Assembly (NCBI RefSeq): GCF_010500995.1 | Contig: NZ_QVMK01000021.1 | Location: 1-45,475, forward strand | Reading direction: 5' to 3' | Length of the DNA: 45,475 bases | From: Bacteroides sp. 224 | Lineage (GTDB): Bacteria; Bacteroidota; Bacteroidia; Bacteroidales; Bacteroidaceae | Shown here: one piece after another, positions 21,301 through 28,747 of the stretch | How the letters are laid out: each line of letters starts with the position of its first letter | How positions within the stretch are numbered: the first letter of the stretch is position 1 | Made by a program: the position numbers and the translations under genes | Notes under the pieces: generated by a model | Database searches by the model: none | Told to the model about the DNA's origin: nothing | The model's input: only the letters and a program-made list of their open reading frames with translations

Positions 21301-21496
21301 TAACGAGCCGTTCGACTTCTTCGGGAGCCATACCTCGTGCCTCTGTCATCACCACAACGGTGGGTGCATTGAGGTCGGGAAATACATCGACTTCCATATT
21401 GACGGCTGTATAGGTTCCTGCCAGCATAAGCAGCAGGGATGCCACTAAAACAACGACACGGTTGTTCAGCGAGAATTTTATTATCTTGTTCAACAT
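18353..21496 (-). CDS. Heavy-metal efflux RND transporter (CusA/CzcA family)
   Basis: A 1,047-residue inner-membrane proton/metal antiporter, full length for the HME-RND family. It has an N-terminal first helix (NNRVVVLVASLLLMLAGTY), a large periplasmic porter domain beginning MEVDVFPDLNAPTVVVMTEA, and the helix-4 motif GGMAIAIGSLVDDAIVDVEN around residues 395-415, which carries the proton-relay acids. GGMAIAIG resembles CusA, while the VDDA segment differs from the usual copper form, so I do not assign the metal. The second half repeats the fold (FNEGSFTVSISSMPGISLEES). Partners are the adaptor at 21517 and the TolC at 17178; the three genes are contiguous. Confidence 0.92.
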   Translation of the reverse strand: MLNKIIKFSLNNRVVVLVASLLLMLAGTYTAVNMEVDVFPDLNAPTVVVMTEARGMAPEEVERLVTFPVETALNGATDVRRVRSSSTTGFSIVWVEFNWGTDIYRARQIVSEKLAVVNDQLPSNVGNPTLGPQSSILGELMIIGVTADSTSLQDLRTLSDWTIRPRLLSTGGVAQVTVLGGEIKEYQILLDPGKMKHYNIGLNEVIDVVTEMNQNAAGGVLYEYGNEFIIRGVLSTNKIPSLGKAVIKTVNNVPILIENIAEVKIGDKAPKLGMASNDGKAAVLITVTKQPATSTLELTDKLDASLADLQKQLPADVKITTDIFRQARFIDNSINNVQKSLYEGGIFVVIVFVIFLMNARTTIISLVTIPLSLVFAILSLKFMGLTINTMSLGGMAIAIGSLVDDAIVDVENVFKRLRENRQKPKELQKTVLNVVFDASKEVRMPILYSTFIIIASFVPLFFLSGMEGRMLAPLGVAFIMALIASTVVALTLTPVLCSYLLGKPRKDDKPEREPYIVRKLKIVYEVALKWTLKYKKWVLGGTGVVLVIAVIIFFSLGRSFLPPFNEGSFTVSISSMPGISLEESDKMGRIAEDILLSIPEVQTVGRKTGRAELDEHALGVNVSEIEAPFILDKRSKDEVLAEIREKIKVLPGVNIEIGAPISHRIDAMLSGTRANIAIKLFGTDLNKMFSIGNQIKANIQDIEGIADLNVEQQVERPQLKIEPKREVMAKYGITLPDFAKIVNVMLAGEVVSQVYEENRSFDLTLKVNDDSRETAERIKNLIVDANGRKIPLSNIAEITSSTGPNTINRENVARKIVISANVAGRDLRGVVNDIQDIVNEKIELPEGYHIEYGGQFESEQAASRTLLITSIFSILAIFMLLFAQFKSINQSVVILLNLPLALIGGVFAIFFTNGVLSIPAIIGFISLFGIATRNGMLLISRYNDLVAEGYSKLDAVMTGSLDRLNPILMTALTSGLALIPLALGGDLPGNEIQSPMAKVILGGLLTSTLLNGFIIPIMYLITNRKVVETEILDNEEPEVNNTKLELE

Positions 21497-21516
21497 ACTG
21501 ATTCGTGTTTTAATGG

Positions 21517-22842
21517 TTAGTGACTATGTCCTTCGGGCATTACTGAAGAAGTTGCTGCCAGTTTCACCTGATATACTCCTTTGGTAACTACTTTGGCTCC
21601 GCGTTGAAGACCTGAAAGGATCTGCACTCTTTCGCCGTTATTCTGTCCGAGGGTTACTTCCTGTTTCTTATATTCTTCGTCGCCTATTTGCAGATACACG
21701 AAGTTAAGTCCCTGTTCTTCGGTAATAGCAGAAACGGGAACGGATATTACATTATCCTGTAAGGTCGAAAGCAGATATACTTCGGTATATGCTCCGGGAA
21801 TAATATCGCCCACGTTATCAAACTCGAATGTAACAGGAATATAGAAAGATTGGTCAGTGGATGCTTTACCGAAAGATAAAAGCCGGCCGTTAAGTTCGGA
21901 AAGTTTATATACCTGATTGTCATAGGCAGGCTTAAAGTTAGCACTACTGATGCTTTTAAGTATCTTGAAATTGTTCTCTGATACTTCGGCTCGTAGCTGC
22001 AAACGCCTATTCTGCGATACAGTTGCAATGGGCTGACCTACTGAAACGTATTCCCCCTGTGCAACAAGCCTGTTCTTAATATATCCGGCAATGGGAGCTG
22101 TAACGCTTACCCCGGTGGCTGTCATATTGCCTGCCTGTGCCTGATATACTGTTTTCGCTGTTTCATAACGCAAACGAGCCTGTTCAAAGTCCTTAGCGGA
22201 AATAATCTGGTCTTTTACCAATGATTCGGCACGTTGGAACTCTTTCTGTGCAGTTTCGTATTCAATCCGCGCTTTTACGGACGGATCGCCTTCCAACAGT
22301 TTCTTTGCTGAAATAGTTACAATGGATTGTCCGGCTTGTACGGCTGTACCGTCTGTTATGGACGGATTGGTGAAAGATACAATACCGTTGGAAGTAGCTG
22401 CAATAACAGCTTCATCACCCTGCGAGGCTTGTATCTGTCCACTGGTTTTAATGGAATTGTAGAAACTACCAAGAGCAACGGTTTCTGTCTTCAATCCAAC
22501 AAGTTGCGCTTGCTGTTTGGTGAAAAGTATTTCATCCGAATGGCTGTCTTCCATTGCTTCTGCTCCGTGGTCATGTCCGTCGCCCTCGGAGTGCTTATGA
22601 TCTTTCTCGTTAGCGTGGTCATGCCCATCGCCGTCAGTATGTTTATGTTCTTTATCGTTTGAATGGTCATGTCCATCACCTTCGGAGTGTTCATGCTCTT
22701 TCTCATTAGAATGGTCATGTCCATCACCATCAACATGCTCATGTTTATCACTTGATTTTTGATTGTTTTTTCCCTGACCGGAATTGCATCCGGTTAATAA
22801 TATTGCGATAACAACGAATAATCCTATTATGTACGTTTTCAT
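21517..22842 (-). CDS. RND periplasmic adaptor lipoprotein with His/Asp repeats (CusB/CzcB-like)
   Basis: A 441-residue membrane-fusion protein joining the RND pump to TolC. It has a lipoprotein signal with the lipobox LLTGC (Cys 19), then four tandem 16-residue His/Asp-rich repeats at residues 32-95 of the type KEHEHSEGDGHDHSND. The barrel-sandwich and hairpin regions of adaptor proteins follow: GQIQASQGDEAVIAATSNGI, coiled-coil ARLRYETAKTVYQAQ and TAPIAGYIKNRLVAQGEYV. The C-terminus ends GHSH. The repeat region adds a large periplasmic metal-binding arm not found in most adaptors. The gene follows a 162-base gap containing a palindrome after the DUF6769-like gene. Confidence 0.9.
   Translation of the reverse strand: MKTYIIGLFVVIAILLTGCNSGQGKNNQKSSDKHEHVDGDGHDHSNEKEHEHSEGDGHDHSNDKEHKHTDGDGHDHANEKDHKHSEGDGHDHGAEAMEDSHSDEILFTKQQAQLVGLKTETVALGSFYNSIKTSGQIQASQGDEAVIAATSNGIVSFTNPSITDGTAVQAGQSIVTISAKKLLEGDPSVKARIEYETAQKEFQRAESLVKDQIISAKDFEQARLRYETAKTVYQAQAGNMTATGVSVTAPIAGYIKNRLVAQGEYVSVGQPIATVSQNRRLQLRAEVSENNFKILKSISSANFKPAYDNQVYKLSELNGRLLSFGKASTDQSFYIPVTFEFDNVGDIIPGAYTEVYLLSTLQDNVISVPVSAITEEQGLNFVYLQIGDEEYKKQEVTLGQNNGERVQILSGLQRGAKVVTKGVYQVKLAATSSVMPEGHSH
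22558..22749 (-). repeat. Four tandem 48-bp repeats coding a His/Asp-rich arm
   Basis: Residues 32-95 of the adaptor comprise four units of 16 codons. Each has the pattern H-x-H-x-x-G-D-G-H-D-H, giving about 16 histidines. Such repeats can expand or shrink by slippage, changing metal capacity. Confidence 0.85.
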
Positions 22843-22981
22843 TTTATTTTTTAATTATTGGGGGAAGTAAAGCATATCCTGATATTTGCTTTGCTTCTCG
22901 TGAGAAATATTGATTTTTATGGGTTGATATGTATATACCAATACCCTATGCCTTGAACATATCCAAATGCACAAAGCAGCA

Positions 22982-23002
22982 TGACTTACAGCCTGTAAGT
23001 CA
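22982..23002. promoter_or_regulatory. 21-bp palindrome upstream of the efflux adaptor gene
   Basis: TGACTTACA-GCC-TGTAAGTCA is a perfect 9-bp inverted repeat with a 3-base centre, six bases past the stop of the DUF6769-like gene. No T-run follows on the minus strand, so it looks more like an operator or a processing hairpin than a terminator. A possible half-match to the ECF promoter (AGGGTA, minus strand, about 22942-22949) lies nearby. Confidence 0.4.
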
Positions 23003-23007
23003 AAACA

Positions 23008-23445
23008 TCAGGAAATTATGGAAGGAGGGGCGCGTAAACCGTGAAATTGGTTTGCTTCTGCGGATTTATAGAATGAAATAAATTCTCCGTACTCAAAGTC
23101 GGAGGTTGATTCTCCCGAATCGTAGATTAAGAAATCCGCAGCTAAAAAGAATATCGGGAATAAATGTGTAAGATCATGGTTTTGACAAGAAGAAACCTTG
23201 CACTTAGTTTCATTTGTCGTTTTGGGTGAAGTATATTTAGATTCAGCAATACAAGATTGTTCATGGTCACTGTCATTAGGTAACTCACGATGGTCTGTAT
23301 GTTCATCGTTTACCTGATTATCCTGTTCGCATATCTCCATAACAATACACACCAATCCCTCATGATGATGATGTGGTACTATTGCAAGTATCAGTAATAC
23401 TAAACTTGACAATGCAACAAACGATATGGAAATAATTCGTTTCAC
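23008..23445 (-). CDS. DUF6769-like secreted/membrane-anchored His-rich protein (copy A)
   Basis: A 145-residue protein with an N-terminal hydrophobic segment (SFVALSSLVLLILAIVP) directly followed by HHHHEG, then a Cys/His/Asp-rich middle (ICEQDNQVNDEHTDH) and a conserved end ANQFHGLRAPP. The pattern matches the Bacteroidetes family I know as DUF6769. A paralogue lies at 29659-30090. The GTG at 23445 is chosen as start because it aligns exactly with the paralogue's ATG and avoids overlap with the Fur-family gene; an upstream ATG at 23511 would overlap that gene. Periplasmic metal binding is inferred from composition and context. Confidence 0.65.
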   Translation of the reverse strand: MKRIISISFVALSSLVLLILAIVPHHHHEGLVCIVMEICEQDNQVNDEHTDHRELPNDSDHEQSCIAESKYTSPKTTNETKCKVSSCQNHDLTHLFPIFFLAADFLIYDSGESTSDFEYGEFISFYKSAEANQFHGLRAPPSIIS

Positions 23446-23491
23446 TAAATCTTTTTTTACCTGTGCAAAGATAAAATAAAAAGTCATGCAA

Positions 23492-23923
23492 CTAAGTTGC
23501 AATCTTATCACATTTTCCGCAATAGCCTTTAATTACGAAATTAACGCTCTCCAATTCCATATTTCCCGGTAGTTCTATTTGAGGAACAGGCACGTTTTCC
23601 AAACAAAATGCCTTTTTACAGTAGTTACAGTAAAAGTGTAAATGATAATCACCTTCACTACAACCGCAATCCTCCTGACAAACCGAATATTTAACCGAAC
23701 CTGATCCGTCGTCAAATTTATGAATCAGCCCATTATCATTAAAGAGGTGAATTATACGAGAAATAGTCGATTTATCAATGCTCAATAATTTTTTCTCTAA
23801 GTCCCCTAAACTGAATGCTTCGGTGAACTTTAGCATTGTATCCCATACTAAAATCCGTGTAGATGTGGGCTTTATGCCTTTTCCTTCTAATAATTTTATG
23901 ATAAAATCGTCCACGTATTTCAA
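23492..23923 (-). CDS. Fur-family metal-responsive repressor
   Basis: A 143-residue protein with the Fur layout: an N-terminal winged helix (IKPTSTRILVWDTMLKFTEAFSLGDLEKKL and DKSTISRIIHLFNDNGLI, recognition helix about residues 48-62), then a dimerisation/metal domain with YHLHFYCNYCKKAFCLENV and the C-terminal CGKC. The two CxxC pairs are the structural zinc site of Fur/Zur proteins. It lies between the His-rich lipoprotein and the DUF6769-like gene and is co-directional, so it is probably in the metal-resistance operon and may tune it with zinc or another divalent metal. The sensed metal cannot be read from the sequence. Confidence 0.85.
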   Translation of the reverse strand: MKYVDDFIIKLLEGKGIKPTSTRILVWDTMLKFTEAFSLGDLEKKLLSIDKSTISRIIHLFNDNGLIHKFDDGSGSVKYSVCQEDCGCSEGDYHLHFYCNYCKKAFCLENVPVPQIELPGNMELESVNFVIKGYCGKCDKIAT

Positions 23924-24015
23924 AGATTATTTATGTTATTTATTCTATAACAAAAAGGATGTGTCAAATGATGCTGATTTTAAAATCACTGCACATCCTT
24001 TTTGCATATAATATC

Positions 24016-24627
24016 TTAATTATGATGGTTGCCCTTATTATGAGAGCCATCGGCACTTCCATTGTGATTGTGGCTCTTATCAGTACAGGTATTCACATCA
24101 TGATTTTGTTCCCCATTGTGATTATGACTTGCATCAGTGCAAGTGTTCACATCATGGTTTTGTTCTCCATTGTGATTATGGCTTGTATCTGTACAAGTAT
24201 TCACATCATGGTTTTGTCCGTTATTGTGATTATGGTTTGCATCAGTACAAGTATTCACATCGTGGTTTTGTGTGTTGTTATGATTGTGGCTTACATCCAT
24301 GCAGGTATTGGAATCATGGTTATTTCCTCCATGTCCTGTGCCTGTGCCATTGTGATGGGTACCGTCATGTTTAATTCCTGAATGTTGGGAATTTGTACAA
24401 ACCTGATGTGTTCCGTCTGCAAGTATATCGCAGTTTTCGTGATTTCCGGCAGCACACTGATTCAGCACGCTGCTTTTGTAGATATCGCCATTTGAAAAAC
24501 CGAGTGTAGATGCACGAAGCTCCAAACTTTGATCTATATCTCCAAAGTTGCTATCATCATCCTGGCTACAAGAAACGAATGTGATAACCGATGCGAGAAC
24601 CGCTAATGAATAAAATACTCTTTTCAT
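24016..24627 (-). CDS. His/Asn-rich repeat lipoprotein, candidate metal binder (copy A)
   Basis: A 203-residue lipoprotein with the lipobox FVSC (Cys 20). A core shared with the paralogue at 30205-30555 follows: GNHENCDI, DGTHxxC and HDGTHHNGT (residues 61-95). Then come five tandem 18-residue units of the type NHDVNTCTDASHNHNGEQ (residues 103-192), each with one Cys and four His, and a His/Asn tail. It should sit on the outer membrane or in the periplasm. Its promoter region holds the 28-bp ECF-type element at 24661-24688, 33 bases before the ATG. Metal scavenging or buffering is inferred from the regular Cys/His spacing and the efflux genes downstream. Confidence 0.7.
   Translation of the reverse strand: MKRVFYSLAVLASVITFVSCSQDDDSNFGDIDQSLELRASTLGFSNGDIYKSSVLNQCAAGNHENCDILADGTHQVCTNSQHSGIKHDGTHHNGTGTGHGGNNHDSNTCMDVSHNHNNTQNHDVNTCTDANHNHNNGQNHDVNTCTDTSHNHNGEQNHDVNTCTDASHNHNGEQNHDVNTCTDKSHNHNGSADGSHNKGNHHN
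24052..24321 (-). repeat. Five tandem 54-bp repeats in the His-rich lipoprotein
   Basis: Codons 103-192 contain five 18-codon units, N-H-D-x-N-T-C-x-D-x-x-H-N-H-N-x-x-Q. Units 2-5 are nearly identical and unit 1 is diverged, which suggests growth by duplication from the C-terminal side. Confidence 0.88.
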
Positions 24628-24660
24628 ATTCCTTTATTGTTAAAATGTTATATGTTAATA

Positions 24661-24688
24661 TACCGCATAAGAGTAATTATACCCTACC
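24661..24688 (-). promoter_or_regulatory. ECF-type promoter element, site 1
   Basis: On the minus strand it reads GGTAGGGTA, 13 bases, GCGGTA. The same 28-bp layout recurs at 30615-30642 and 34386-34413. It lies 33 bases before the ATG of the His-rich lipoprotein (copy A). A run of A/T follows the -35-like box upstream. Confidence 0.65.
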
Positions 24689-24731
24689 AAAAAATAAAAT
24701 AATTTTTAACTTGAACGGAGAAAGACACTTC

Positions 24732-26300
24732 TCATAATTTTACCACAAGATTATCTCCTATTTTTGTAGAGGGCTTTTTCTCAATATACTCCCGTAATGA
24801 AAAATCTTTTCTCAATGCTCTATCAGAAATAAAAAGTATTGAACCGCCATAAATATCGGACATAATATCATCCTTTTCAGCTATGATAACACTCTCTCCT
24901 AAATATACTTTCATATTCTCTGGACGGCGGATTCCATAAACAATGTATTGTTTTGAATTTTCTGATAACTCAATCCCACTCTTACACATATTTTCATAAC
25001 CGACATAGCTGTTCAGAAAAGGCATTTCAAAGGATACAATAAATATCACGGTTAAAATCCCTATTGATATGCTGTTAATCGAACGAATTATATTCTTTCG
25101 GAAAATCAGAAAATATAAAGAAAGGAATCCAAATAGAGCAAGTGAAATTAATCCCCATATTATGGAAGTGTGAATTTCATTCAACCAAGAAAATGTAATA
25201 TCATTTTTACTCAATAAAAACAACGGCAAAGCCATTATTGCTATGAGAGATAACGCTATCATAAAATATACAATCCATTTCTTATTCTTTAATCTCATCA
25301 ATATAATAACTGACAGATAAGCCACAAAAGGAAATACAGGCAACATATAAATTTCAATCTTTGCACTTACAATAGATAAGACAAGAAATGACGTTAAAAC
25401 AACAGTCAAAAACAATTTATCTATATCTGTTTTTATCAGCTTATTTTTAATCCCTAACAGGATAAGGGCAAAGAATAAAATTGACCAAGGAGCGAAGGAA
25501 TACCAAAATACCTGAAAATAATAATAGAACGGCTCCTTATGATGGAATGAGCTAACAGCACGGTTGAATGTCTGATTAAAGAGTAAATCGTTCAAATAAC
25601 TATTTCCCGCTTCAACCCACACTAAGCTGAACCAAACAGAACAAAGCAATAAGAGTATTCCCCAAGTTCTAAACCCTAAATATTTTCCACTATCCTTAAT
25701 TTTCCCTTTTATAGTTAGAAATGTCAGTATAGAGACTACCGGAATAATTATTCCGATTGGCCCTTTACTGAATATTGCGAGGAAAATACAAAGAGGAAGC
25801 AAATACTTATCATATTTTCTCTCTCTGCCTGAATACATTCTATAAAAAACATATAATGCCAATGTTATAAACATAGACATTAACATATCCATTCTTAGAA
25901 TAATGGCTCCACCCATAAATAGAGCGCTTGTGAACAATAATAGTTTTGCACTGGATTGATATTCGTTTGGAAGTTCAGCTCGTGTCCACCTGTCCATCGT
26001 AAACTGAATGACAAAAGCGGGTAGTAATGAGAATAGCGACAAGAACCATATTTGATGACTTCCGAATATCTTTTTTCCGAGCATTATAATCCAGAAATAT
26101 AAAGGCGGTTTATCGGCATATATTTCACCATGATTATAAAATGAGAAAAAATTCCCTGTTTTTAAGGCATCATCAACTATATTCAAATATCTAAGTTCGT
26201 TTGCAGGCGTATAATCCCGGAGTAGGATTAATGGGAACATTAATGCAAAAACAAGAATATAGTAGATGTGGTCAATCGTAAATAATCGTTTTAATGTCAT
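24732..26300 (-). CDS. ArnT-like glycosyltransferase, GT39/GT83 type
   Basis: A 522-residue polytopic membrane protein with about 11-13 predicted helices. The first periplasmic loop has DYTPANELRY (acidic residues at 29 and 35) and YADKPPLYFW (61-70), the donor-site signature of ArnT-type enzymes that move a sugar from undecaprenyl phosphate to lipid A or another envelope acceptor. It ends with a soluble periplasmic domain of about 90 residues. It is the last gene of a run PAP2-GT2-LAB_N-epimerase-GT39, an arrangement that suggests addition of a modified sugar to lipid A. The sugar and acceptor are not determinable here. The gene ends 44 bases from the promoter of the next operon. Confidence 0.82.
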   Translation of the reverse strand: MTLKRLFTIDHIYYILVFALMFPLILLRDYTPANELRYLNIVDDALKTGNFFSFYNHGEIYADKPPLYFWIIMLGKKIFGSHQIWFLSLFSLLPAFVIQFTMDRWTRAELPNEYQSSAKLLLFTSALFMGGAIILRMDMLMSMFITLALYVFYRMYSGRERKYDKYLLPLCIFLAIFSKGPIGIIIPVVSILTFLTIKGKIKDSGKYLGFRTWGILLLLCSVWFSLVWVEAGNSYLNDLLFNQTFNRAVSSFHHKEPFYYYFQVFWYSFAPWSILFFALILLGIKNKLIKTDIDKLFLTVVLTSFLVLSIVSAKIEIYMLPVFPFVAYLSVIILMRLKNKKWIVYFMIALSLIAIMALPLFLLSKNDITFSWLNEIHTSIIWGLISLALFGFLSLYFLIFRKNIIRSINSISIGILTVIFIVSFEMPFLNSYVGYENMCKSGIELSENSKQYIVYGIRRPENMKVYLGESVIIAEKDDIMSDIYGGSILFISDRALRKDFSLREYIEKKPSTKIGDNLVVKL

Positions 26301-26323
26301 AGTTAATAATTAAGGATTAACAC

Positions 26324-27346
26324 CTATTGATTTTCCATTGAGTTAAACCACTCAATAAATGATTTTATTCCTTCCGGTAATACTGTTTTGGGCTTATAAT
26401 GAATGTATCTGGTCAATTTGCTTATATCAGCATAGGTTTCCTTTACATCACCGGATTGAAAAGGGTACATTTCCAAATGAGCGTCTTTTTGCATTTCATA
26501 TTCAATCGCTTCTATAAACTGGAGTAAATTAACTGGCTTTGAATTGCCGATATTAAAAATCTGATAGAAAGCGGAATCTGAATTTTTATCCGGAGTTTTA
26601 TCCAAGAGTAAGACGATGCTTTTTATAACATCATCTATATAGGTGAAATCTCTAAGCATATCCCCATTATTAAAAACCTTGATTGTTCTGCCCTCCCGAA
26701 TAGATCTTGCGAAAATCATCGGAGCCATATCAGGTCTTCCCCATGCTCCATATACAGTAAAAAGTCTTATTCCTGTGGAGGGCAAATTGAACAAATGACT
26801 ATAAGAATGAGCCATCAGTTCATTACTTTTTTTTGTTGCAGCATAAAAACTGGCAGGATTATCAACTGTGGCAGATTCCTTAAAAGGAATTTTATTGTTC
26901 AATCCATAAACCGAAGAACTGGAAGCATATATAAGATGCTTGATATTATTATGCCTGCAACACTCTAAGATATTTACAAAGCCAAGAATGTTAGAGTTGA
27001 TATAAGCATGGGGATTTTCTAAAGAATACCGAACCCCCGCTTGTGCTGCCAGATTGATAACATAATCAAATTGATACTTCTTAAAAAGAACACCTAATTG
27101 TATAAAGTCCGTAAGATCAATCTTTCCAAAATCATAATTGCAATAAAATGAACTATGGACTACTTCATTTTCTGTTATATCCTCTTTTCCTATTCCACAT
27201 TCAGACAACCTGCCATATTTTAGGTTTACATCGTAATAGTCATTTATATTATCTATTCCCACAACGAAATTCTCTTTATTTTCAACCAATGCTTTTACCA
27301 AGTGAAATCCGATAAATCCTGCACTGCCTGTAACTAATATTTTCAT
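26324..27346 (-). CDS. NAD-dependent sugar-nucleotide epimerase (UDP-glucuronate 4-epimerase-like)
   Basis: A 340-residue extended short-chain dehydrogenase/reductase. GSAGFIG at residues 7-13 binds NAD, SSSSV (142-146) and Tyr 168-x3-Lys 172 are catalytic, and NLAAQAGVRYSLENPHAYINSN is a landmark of the CapI/LspL uronate epimerase group. It would supply the sugar nucleotide for the GT2 enzyme downstream in the pathway (28004-28735). The start overlaps the end of the LAB_N gene by four bases, so these are translationally coupled. Substrate choice among UDP-GlcA, UDP-Glc and UDP-GlcNAc is not certain from motifs alone. Confidence 0.85.
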   Translation of the reverse strand: MKILVTGSAGFIGFHLVKALVENKENFVVGIDNINDYYDVNLKYGRLSECGIGKEDITENEVVHSSFYCNYDFGKIDLTDFIQLGVLFKKYQFDYVINLAAQAGVRYSLENPHAYINSNILGFVNILECCRHNNIKHLIYASSSSVYGLNNKIPFKESATVDNPASFYAATKKSNELMAHSYSHLFNLPSTGIRLFTVYGAWGRPDMAPMIFARSIREGRTIKVFNNGDMLRDFTYIDDVIKSIVLLLDKTPDKNSDSAFYQIFNIGNSKPVNLLQFIEAIEYEMQKDAHLEMYPFQSGDVKETYADISKLTRYIHYKPKTVLPEGIKSFIEWFNSMENQ

Positions 27347-27990
27347 TTAATCTCTTTTTTAGATTCATCCTCATTACAGTTTTTTATAATCAACCACACA
27401 TTTCTGGAATATGTGATAAAACCAAAACTTTGACCAATAAGCAATACCGGATCTTCTCTGAATATTGCGTATGCAATAGTTATCAGAGAACCTATTATAC
27501 TCAACAGCCAAAAGTTTAAGGGAAGGACAGATTCACCTCTCAATCTTGAATGCCACCATTGATAAACAAAGCGGAAAGTGAAAATTATCTGACCTGCGGA
27601 ACCAAATAGAAGTAACCATAACGATATATTTGAAAATAACCTGTCAATGCTTACTTCATTGTTATATAGCACATAGCAAAGTGCGGCAGCAGGTATTAAG
27701 AGAATTACTGTTCTTATAGCTAAATGGATTTTTTTCCAGTTGTTTTTACTATTCAAATTCCATATATAGATATAATAGGAGAATAGTTGTCCGAGAATTA
27801 TTACAAAATCTCCCCTTAGCCACCCATATATAGAAAATAATATAGAAGCTAATAAACTTAACTGCCAATAGATAGTCGGAGATACAACTTTTTTAGCCTT
27901 TTCCGATAAAATCCACTGAATAAGCATTCTGGCAGAAAATAACCCCTGTGCTAAAAAACCTAAAACAAAATACCAAATGTCGTTATTCAC
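27343..27990 (-). CDS. Tandem LAB_N (lipid A disaccharide synthase N-terminal-like) membrane protein
   Basis: A 215-residue integral membrane protein built of two copies of one unit: F-x-x-R-x-x-x-QW-x-x-S, then FW/YWQLS, then a GQ-x-x-x-YI/FITYSRN end (residues about 10-75 and 130-205). This pattern is the LAB_N domain, found alone next to GT2/GT39 genes. Its role is thought to relate to lipid-linked sugar flipping or membrane partnering, but the function is not settled. Position between the GT2 and epimerase genes supports a part in lipid-linked sugar handling. Confidence 0.78.
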   Translation of the reverse strand: MNNDIWYFVLGFLAQGLFSARMLIQWILSEKAKKVVSPTIYWQLSLLASILFSIYGWLRGDFVIILGQLFSYYIYIWNLNSKNNWKKIHLAIRTVILLIPAAALCYVLYNNEVSIDRLFSNISLWLLLFGSAGQIIFTFRFVYQWWHSRLRGESVLPLNFWLLSIIGSLITIAYAIFREDPVLLIGQSFGFITYSRNVWLIIKNCNEDESKKEIK

Positions 27991-28003
27991 TTTTTGCTAT
28001 GGC

Positions 28004-28735
28004 TTAATTAATACCTTCTTTTTCAATAGTATAGTTTATGTACCGTTTCTTCATCCATCGGAAAGCAAAGCAATCCATAAAAGGACTAACCAACCTGTTC
28101 CATAAATGAAATTTTGATTGACCTGCGGTACGTTCAAAATGCCTAACAGGAACCTGCTTTACCCTGCCATGTTGTAACTGAAGGAGAGCAGGTAGGAAAC
28201 GGTGCATCCCCGTAAACATCGGAATGCGTTTAGCGTATTCGGTATGAATAATTTTTAGTGGACACCCCGTATCTTCTATGCCGTCATTAGTCATCATGCG
28301 GCGAAAACTATTGGCTATTTTCGACGATAGTTTTTTTCCTAAACTATCTTTGCGTCCTGTACGGATACCCATTACCATTTCATATTCATTTCTATATGGC
28401 AATAAAAGTTCAAAATCTTTAGGCGCTGTTTGTAAATCAGCATCTATATATCCGACAAATGACGACTGGGCTATATCTATCCCTGCTTTTATAGCTGCGC
28501 TTAATCCGCAATTTCGAGCAAAACTTATATAAAAAAGATGACGGTTTCGCTGACACACTTCCTGTATCAATGTTTTGCTTTGGTCTTTCGATCCATCATC
28601 AACGAATAGTATGCAGGTTTTTACTGATGAAGAACATACATATTCAGATAGTTCCTTTTCAAGTTTGTTTATATTTTCTTCTTCATTATAAACAGGAACT
28701 ATTATGGTTAAATCATAATCTTTTGTAGAGTTCAT
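28004..28735 (-). CDS. GT2 family glycosyltransferase (ArnC/DPM-like)
   Basis: A 243-residue GT-A enzyme that should transfer a sugar from a nucleotide to undecaprenyl phosphate. Motifs: TIIVPVYNEEENI (residues about 10-22), LFVDDGSKD (the first DXD-like Asp pair), YIDADLQTAPKDF (the DAD metal site near 96) and MGIRTGRKDS. Unlike ArnC it lacks C-terminal membrane helices, ending in a basic segment (RWMKKRYINYTIEK). It follows the PAP2 gene by 12 bases and precedes LAB_N by 13 bases. The donor sugar is unknown. Confidence 0.85.
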   Translation of the reverse strand: MNSTKDYDLTIIVPVYNEEENINKLEKELSEYVCSSSVKTCILFVDDGSKDQSKTLIQEVCQRNRHLFYISFARNCGLSAAIKAGIDIAQSSFVGYIDADLQTAPKDFELLLPYRNEYEMVMGIRTGRKDSLGKKLSSKIANSFRRMMTNDGIEDTGCPLKIIHTEYAKRIPMFTGMHRFLPALLQLQHGRVKQVPVRHFERTAGQSKFHLWNRLVSPFMDCFAFRWMKKRYINYTIEKEGIN

Positions 28736-28747
28736 ATCATTTATATT

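Noticed and set aside
24052..24321. CRISPR-like regular repeats
   Set aside because: Period 54 bases without unique spacers, all coding in one frame; no cas genes.
23959..24381. Plus-strand open frames opposite the His-rich lipoprotein repeats, repeat-like on both strands
   Set aside because: They arise from the tandem 54-bp repeats; the minus-strand frame has a lipobox and signal peptide, the plus-strand ones do not.
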